From contig DASYEQ010000036.1 in assembly GCA_036498945.1 (NCBI GenBank), positions 22,280-86,279 on the forward strand: a DNA stretch of 64,000 nt, written 5' to 3'. The translations under genes were made by a program, and so were the position numbers. Positions 60,331 to 64,000 of this stretch are shown here, one piece after another. Source of the stretch: JAQGMJ01 sp036498945. GTDB taxonomy: Bacteria; Pseudomonadota; Gammaproteobacteria; Burkholderiales; JAEUOS01. The notes below the pieces were generated by a model. The model worked only from the letters and a program-made list of their open reading frames with translations, was not told the origin of the DNA and ran no database searches. How positions within the stretch are numbered: the stretch's first letter is position 1; each line of letters opens with the position of its first letter.

Positions 60331-61638
60331 TTACAAGATATGGTGCACCTGCTGGCCCAGCATTTCGGGCGTCACCAGCGTGACCCCGCCTTCGCTCACG
60401 TGAAAGCGCCTGCGATCTTCCTCCACGTCGTAGCCGATGCACATGCCGGCGGGGATGCGGCAATGCCGGTCGATCACCACGCGGCGCAGACGCGCGTTGC
60501 GCGCCACGTCTACGCTGGGCAGGATCACCGAATCCTCGATCTGCGCATAGCTATGCACCTGCACGCGCGAAAACAGCATCGAGCGCCTGACCTGCGCGCC
60601 GCTGACGATGATGCCGCCGGAGACCATCGAATCGATCGCCATGCCGCGCCGGCCTTCGTCGTCGAACACGAACTTGGCCGGCGGCAATTGCTCCTGGTAG
60701 GTCCAGATCGGCCAGTCCTCGTCGTAGAGATTGAGTTCGGGCGAGATTTTCGTCAACTCGATGTTGGCTTCCCAATAGGCGTCGATGGTGCCGACGTCGC
60801 GCCAGTAGGGCGCCCGGCGCATTTCTCCTGCGGCACCCGCGTCCACGCAACTGTCCGAAAAGTTGTGCGCGACCACGCGGCAGCGCGGCACCAGGTAGGG
60901 AATGATGTCCTTGCCGAAATCGTGGCTGGAATCGGGTTCGGCGGAATCGCGGATCAATTGTTCGTAGAGGAAGTCGGCGTTGAACACGTACAGGCCCATG
61001 CTGGCGAGCGACCGCCCGGGGCTGCCGGGGATTTCCGGGGGGGTCGCAGGCTTTTCGACAAAGTCGCGCACCCGATGTTCCGCATCCACGCTCACCACGC
61101 CGAAACCGCGGGCCTCTTTCACCGGCACGTCGATGCAGGCAATCGTCAGGTCGGCGCCGCTTTCGACGTGGCGGCTCAGCATCTTGCCGTAGTCCATCTT
61201 GTAGATGTGGTCGCCGGAAAGGATCAGCACCAGGCGCGGATCGTTGCGCCGCAGCGCGTCAAGATTCTGGAATACCGCATCCGCCGTGCCGCGGTACCAG
61301 TTCTCGGTCACCTGCTGCTGCGCCGGCAGGATGTCGACGAACTCCTGGAAGCGGCCATCGAGAAAGCTCCAGCCGCGCTGGATGTGGCGGATCAGGCTTT
61401 GCGCCTTGTACTGCGTGGCGATGCCGATGCGCCGGATGCCGGAATTCACGCAGTTCGATAGCGTGAAGTCGATGATGCGGAATTTGCCGCCGAAGGGCAC
61501 CGCCGGCTTGCAGCGCCAGTCGGTCAATTGCATCAGGCGGGTGCCGCGCCCGCCGGCCAGCACGAAGGCGCAGGTGGCGCGCGCCAGCGAGCCGGCGCTG
61601 CGGCCGGCCAGGGGCGAGGGGATGGCTTGCGGATTCAT
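60331..61638 (-). CDS. glgC: Glucose-1-phosphate adenylyltransferase GlgC
   Basis: GlgC makes ADP-glucose from ATP and glucose 1-phosphate, the committed step of glycogen synthesis. The 435-residue protein has the nucleotide-binding FVLAGGRGTRL, KPAVPFGGKFRIIDF, the sugar-phosphate FVEKP motif, YWRDVGTIDAYWEAN and a C-terminal left-handed beta-helix. It is first of the leftward group glgC-GH57-GH57-glgP-pgi-glgA and divergent from glgB. A CAGGAGACC ribosome site precedes the ATG. Confidence 0.96.
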   Translation of the reverse strand: MNPQAIPSPLAGRSAGSLARATCAFVLAGGRGTRLMQLTDWRCKPAVPFGGKFRIIDFTLSNCVNSGIRRIGIATQYKAQSLIRHIQRGWSFLDGRFQEFVDILPAQQQVTENWYRGTADAVFQNLDALRRNDPRLVLILSGDHIYKMDYGKMLSRHVESGADLTIACIDVPVKEARGFGVVSVDAEHRVRDFVEKPATPPEIPGSPGRSLASMGLYVFNADFLYEQLIRDSAEPDSSHDFGKDIIPYLVPRCRVVAHNFSDSCVDAGAAGEMRRAPYWRDVGTIDAYWEANIELTKISPELNLYDEDWPIWTYQEQLPPAKFVFDDEGRRGMAIDSMVSGGIIVSGAQVRRSMLFSRVQVHSYAQIEDSVILPSVDVARNARLRRVVIDRHCRIPAGMCIGYDVEEDRRRFHVSEGGVTLVTPEMLGQQVHHIL

Positions 61639-61728
61639 GCGGTCTCCTGCGTGGCTACAATGTGCCTGGCCGGACCTGTCGCCCCGGCACCTTGCAGCCT
61701 TTTTCCCTTGATTGTCATTCGATTCCCG

Positions 61729-61754
61729 CAGCCGGCCATGCTGTTGGCCGGCTG
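61729..61754 (+). promoter_or_regulatory. 10-bp perfect hairpin in the glgB leader / glgC-glgB divergent region
   Basis: CAGCCGGCCA, loop TGCTGT, TGGCCGGCTG is a perfect 10-bp stem, followed by TTTGCC on the plus strand. It ends 45 bases before the glgB ATG. It could be an attenuator or a structured leader, or a protein-binding palindrome in the 161-base divergent region. Confidence 0.5.
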
Positions 61755-61799
61755 TTTGCCTGTTCGTTGCCTACTGTGCCCCACCAGTTTTCCACCCCC

Positions 61800-63995
61800 A
61801 TGACAACTTCCCGGAAGATGGATCCCGCCTTGCAGGCCTTGCTTGAGGCCCGCATGCACGATCCATTCCAGCTCCTCGGCCTGCATCCCGTGCCGCCGCG
61901 GGCGGCAGAGGCGCCGGAAGCCGTATTGCGGGTATTCCAGCCGCATGCGCGCGAAGTGGAAGTCGAGGTGGAAGCGGGTTTGCGGCCGCTCAAGCGCAGC
62001 CGCGCCGGCCTGTTCGAACTGCGCTTGCCGGCGCAAACGCTGAATCACGGCGTACCTTACACCTTGCGGGTGGATGGCGTCGTCGCGCACGACCCCTACG
62101 CATTTCCCCCGCAGCCGGTGGCCGACGATCTCTACCTGTTCAACGAAGGCCGCCACCTGCGGGCCTATGGCCTGCTTGGCGCGCGCATCGAACAGCGCCT
62201 GGGGGTCGCCGGGGTCTGCTTTCGCGTCTGGGCGCCGAACGCGGCGCGCGTCTCGGTGATCGGCGACTTCAACCAGTGGGACGGCCGGGTACACCCGATG
62301 GCAAGTCTGGGTGCCTCCGGCGTCTGGGAACTGTTCATTCCGGGCCTGGCCGCCGGCACGCTTTACAAGTACGAATTGCGCCAGCGCGAAAGTGGCGCCA
62401 TCCTGCGCAAGACCGACCCCTACGGCCGCGAGTTCGAATTCCGCCCGGCCAACGCGGCGCGGGTGAACGCCTCCGCTTATCAATGGAACGACGCCGCCTG
62501 GATGGCGCGGCGCGGCCAGTGGGACTGGCTGCACGCGCCGCTGTCGATCTACGAAGTCCACGCCGGCTCGTGGATGCGCCATGCCGACGGCCGCTTCTAC
62601 AGCTATCGCGAACTGGCCGCGCGCCTGGTGCCTTATGCGCGCGAGCAGGGCTACACGCACATCGAATTCATGCCGCTGATGGAGCACCCGCTGGACGAAT
62701 CCTGGGGCTACCAGTGCACCGGATTTTTCGCGCCGTCCAGCCGCTTCGGCACGCCGGACGACCTGCGCTTCCTGATCGACACCTGCCATGCCGCCGGCCT
62801 GGGCGTGATCCTCGACTGGGTGCCGGGCCATTTCCCGGCCGACGATTTCGCCCTGGCGCACTTCGACGGCACCACGCTCTACGAGCACGAAGACCCGCGC
62901 ATGCGCCTGCACCCGGACTGGGGCACCCACGTATTCAATTTTGGCCGCAAGGAAGTGCAAAGCTTCCTGCTTTCCAGTGCGCACTACTGGCTGTCCGAAT
63001 TCCACGCCGACGGCCTGCGGGTGGACGCGGTCGCCTCCATGCTCTACCTCGACTATTCGCGCAAGCCCGGCGAGTGGCTGCCAAATAAGCATGGCGGGCG
63101 CGAAAACCTGGAGGCGATGGAATTCCTGCGCGAGCTCAACGTCATGGTGCACCGCGACTTCCCCGGCGCGCTGACGATCGCCGAGGAATCGACCGCCTGG
63201 CCGATGGTCTCCAGGCCGACGCACGTCGGCGGACTGGGCTTCGGGCTGAAATGGAACATGGGGTGGATGCACGATACTCTAAAGTACCTGCAGCAGGATC
63301 CGGTGTATCGGAAGTATCACCATGGTCAGCTCACGTTCTCGCTCATCTACGCCTTCAATGAGAACTTCGTGCTGCCGCTCTCGCACGACGAGGTCGTGTA
63401 CGGCAAGGGATCATTGATCGGCAAGATGCCCGGCGACGACTGGCAGATGTTCGCCAATCTGCGCGCGCTGTTCGGCTACATGTGGGCGCACCCCGGCAAG
63501 AAGCTCCTGTTCATGGGTGGTGAATTCGCGCAGCGGCGCGAGTGGACCCATGAGGGTGAGCTCGAGTGGTGGGTGTCCGAACGCCCGGAGCACGCCGGTA
63601 TGAAGCGGCTCATGTCAGATCTCAACCGCGCCTATGTGCGCGAGCCTGCGCTGCATCGGGTCGACTTCACCCCCGAGGGCTTCGAATGGGTGGATGCCAA
63701 CAACGGTGAGCAAAGCGTCGTCGCTTTCTTGCGCAAGACACCCGATGCGGCGCCGGTGTTGGTGGTGTGCAATTTGACGCCGGTGCCGCGCAGCAATTTC
63801 TTGGTGGGCGTGCCGTTGGCCGGCCAGTGGCGCGAGATCATCAATACCGATGCGCGGGAATACGGCGGTTCCGGCTGGGGGAACCTCGGCGCGGTGGAAT
63901 CGGTGCCGGTGAGTGCCCACGGTCGCGTCGATGCGCTCAATTTGAGCCTGCCGCCGCTGGCCACCTTGATGTTCCGTTGGGAGCTTCGTGGCTAG
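61800..63995 (+). CDS. glgB: 1,4-alpha-glucan branching enzyme GlgB
   Basis: This GH13 enzyme creates alpha-1,6 branches in glycogen. The 731-residue protein has an N-terminal carbohydrate-binding domain (DPFQLLGLHP), a CBM48-type segment (VRVWAPNA-like FRVWAPNAARVSVIGDFNQW), and the catalytic barrel. The nucleophile Asp is in GLRVDAVASMLYLDYSR, the Glu in AEESTAWP, and the transition-state residues in LPLSHDEVVYGK. ATG at 61800 gives the standard length, although no strong ribosome site precedes it. ATG at 61818 is possible. The stop lies five bases before the window end. Confidence 0.95.
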   Translation: MTTSRKMDPALQALLEARMHDPFQLLGLHPVPPRAAEAPEAVLRVFQPHAREVEVEVEAGLRPLKRSRAGLFELRLPAQTLNHGVPYTLRVDGVVAHDPYAFPPQPVADDLYLFNEGRHLRAYGLLGARIEQRLGVAGVCFRVWAPNAARVSVIGDFNQWDGRVHPMASLGASGVWELFIPGLAAGTLYKYELRQRESGAILRKTDPYGREFEFRPANAARVNASAYQWNDAAWMARRGQWDWLHAPLSIYEVHAGSWMRHADGRFYSYRELAARLVPYAREQGYTHIEFMPLMEHPLDESWGYQCTGFFAPSSRFGTPDDLRFLIDTCHAAGLGVILDWVPGHFPADDFALAHFDGTTLYEHEDPRMRLHPDWGTHVFNFGRKEVQSFLLSSAHYWLSEFHADGLRVDAVASMLYLDYSRKPGEWLPNKHGGRENLEAMEFLRELNVMVHRDFPGALTIAEESTAWPMVSRPTHVGGLGFGLKWNMGWMHDTLKYLQQDPVYRKYHHGQLTFSLIYAFNENFVLPLSHDEVVYGKGSLIGKMPGDDWQMFANLRALFGYMWAHPGKKLLFMGGEFAQRREWTHEGELEWWVSERPEHAGMKRLMSDLNRAYVREPALHRVDFTPEGFEWVDANNGEQSVVAFLRKTPDAAPVLVVCNLTPVPRSNFLVGVPLAGQWREIINTDAREYGGSGWGNLGAVESVPVSAHGRVDALNLSLPPLATLMFRWELRG

Positions 63996-64000
63996 GGCAT

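Noticed and set aside
52100..60403. Open frame of more than 2700 codons on the plus strand through the glycogen genes
   Set aside because: It lies antisense to glgA, pgi, glgP and both GH57 genes. It reads as His/Arg/Gly-rich low-complexity text, the usual shadow of high-GC genes on the other strand.
1..64000. CRISPR arrays, tRNA or rRNA genes, insertion sequences, attachment sites
   Set aside because: None seen: no regular spaced repeats, no cloverleaf candidates in the gaps, and no transposase or integrase frames.

Overview
The window looks like a chromosomal segment of a high-GC, flagellated betaproteobacterium. Burkholderiales, perhaps an Oxalobacteraceae-type genus such as Massilia, Duganella or Noviherbaspirillum, is inferred from flagellar gene order, the Bug-type solute-binding protein and general protein style. 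It was not confirmed by any search. Coding density is high. I saw no tRNA, rRNA, CRISPR array or insertion sequence.

Layout. (1) 1-1632: a TpsB outer-membrane transporter whose exported partner would lie off the left edge. (2) 1788-13976: a complete flgN-flgM-flgA / flgBCDEFGHIJKL block covering hook, rod, rings, muramidase and hook-filament junction, closed by a strong bidirectional terminator. Sigma-28 (FliA)-like promoters with exact 11-base spacing sit before flgM, flgA and probably flgB. (3) 14038-36153: a dense signalling region. A leftward operon has its own FliA-like promoter and encodes a degenerate receiver, a 33-residue membrane peptide, a hybrid kinase and a receiver/GGDEF/EAL protein. 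A rightward run encodes a diguanylate cyclase, two tandemly duplicated PAS kinases and a receiver/RsbW-like kinase. Next come a NarL-type two-component pair, cheR, cheB, and a STAS / SpoIIE-phosphatase pair resembling HsbA/HsbR. (4) 36378-43143: a DEDDh exonuclease, an SMP-30 protein, and an apparent LysR mini-regulon (alpha/beta hydrolase, Bug binding protein, LysR regulator, ferritin-like di-iron protein). Three of its upstream regions share a matching 30-bp operator-like element. A lower-GC orphan deaminase-fold gene follows. (5) 43143-47966: arfB, a sterol-desaturase-like protein, a 14-TM MFS pump, a small ribbon-helix-helix-like protein, and a MarR-DUF1398-DUF2277 operon behind a consensus promoter buried in a near-perfect operator. 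(6) 48361-50565: a Cache-type hybrid kinase. (7) 50746-63995: glycogen and alpha-glucan metabolism (glgA, pgi, phosphorylase, two GH57 enzymes, glgC, and divergent glgB).

How it fits together. Flagellar assembly genes, chemotaxis adaptation enzymes, cyclic-di-GMP enzymes and a partner-switching module are clustered, which suggests one locus for the motile/sessile decision. The most interesting signals are the LysR operator triplet, the partner-switching module with its kinase function apparently moved to a separate protein, the FliA-like promoter driving a non-structural signalling operon, the orphan deaminase, and the MarR promoter/operator that implies a corrected start codon. Promoter and operator claims rest on pattern matching by eye.
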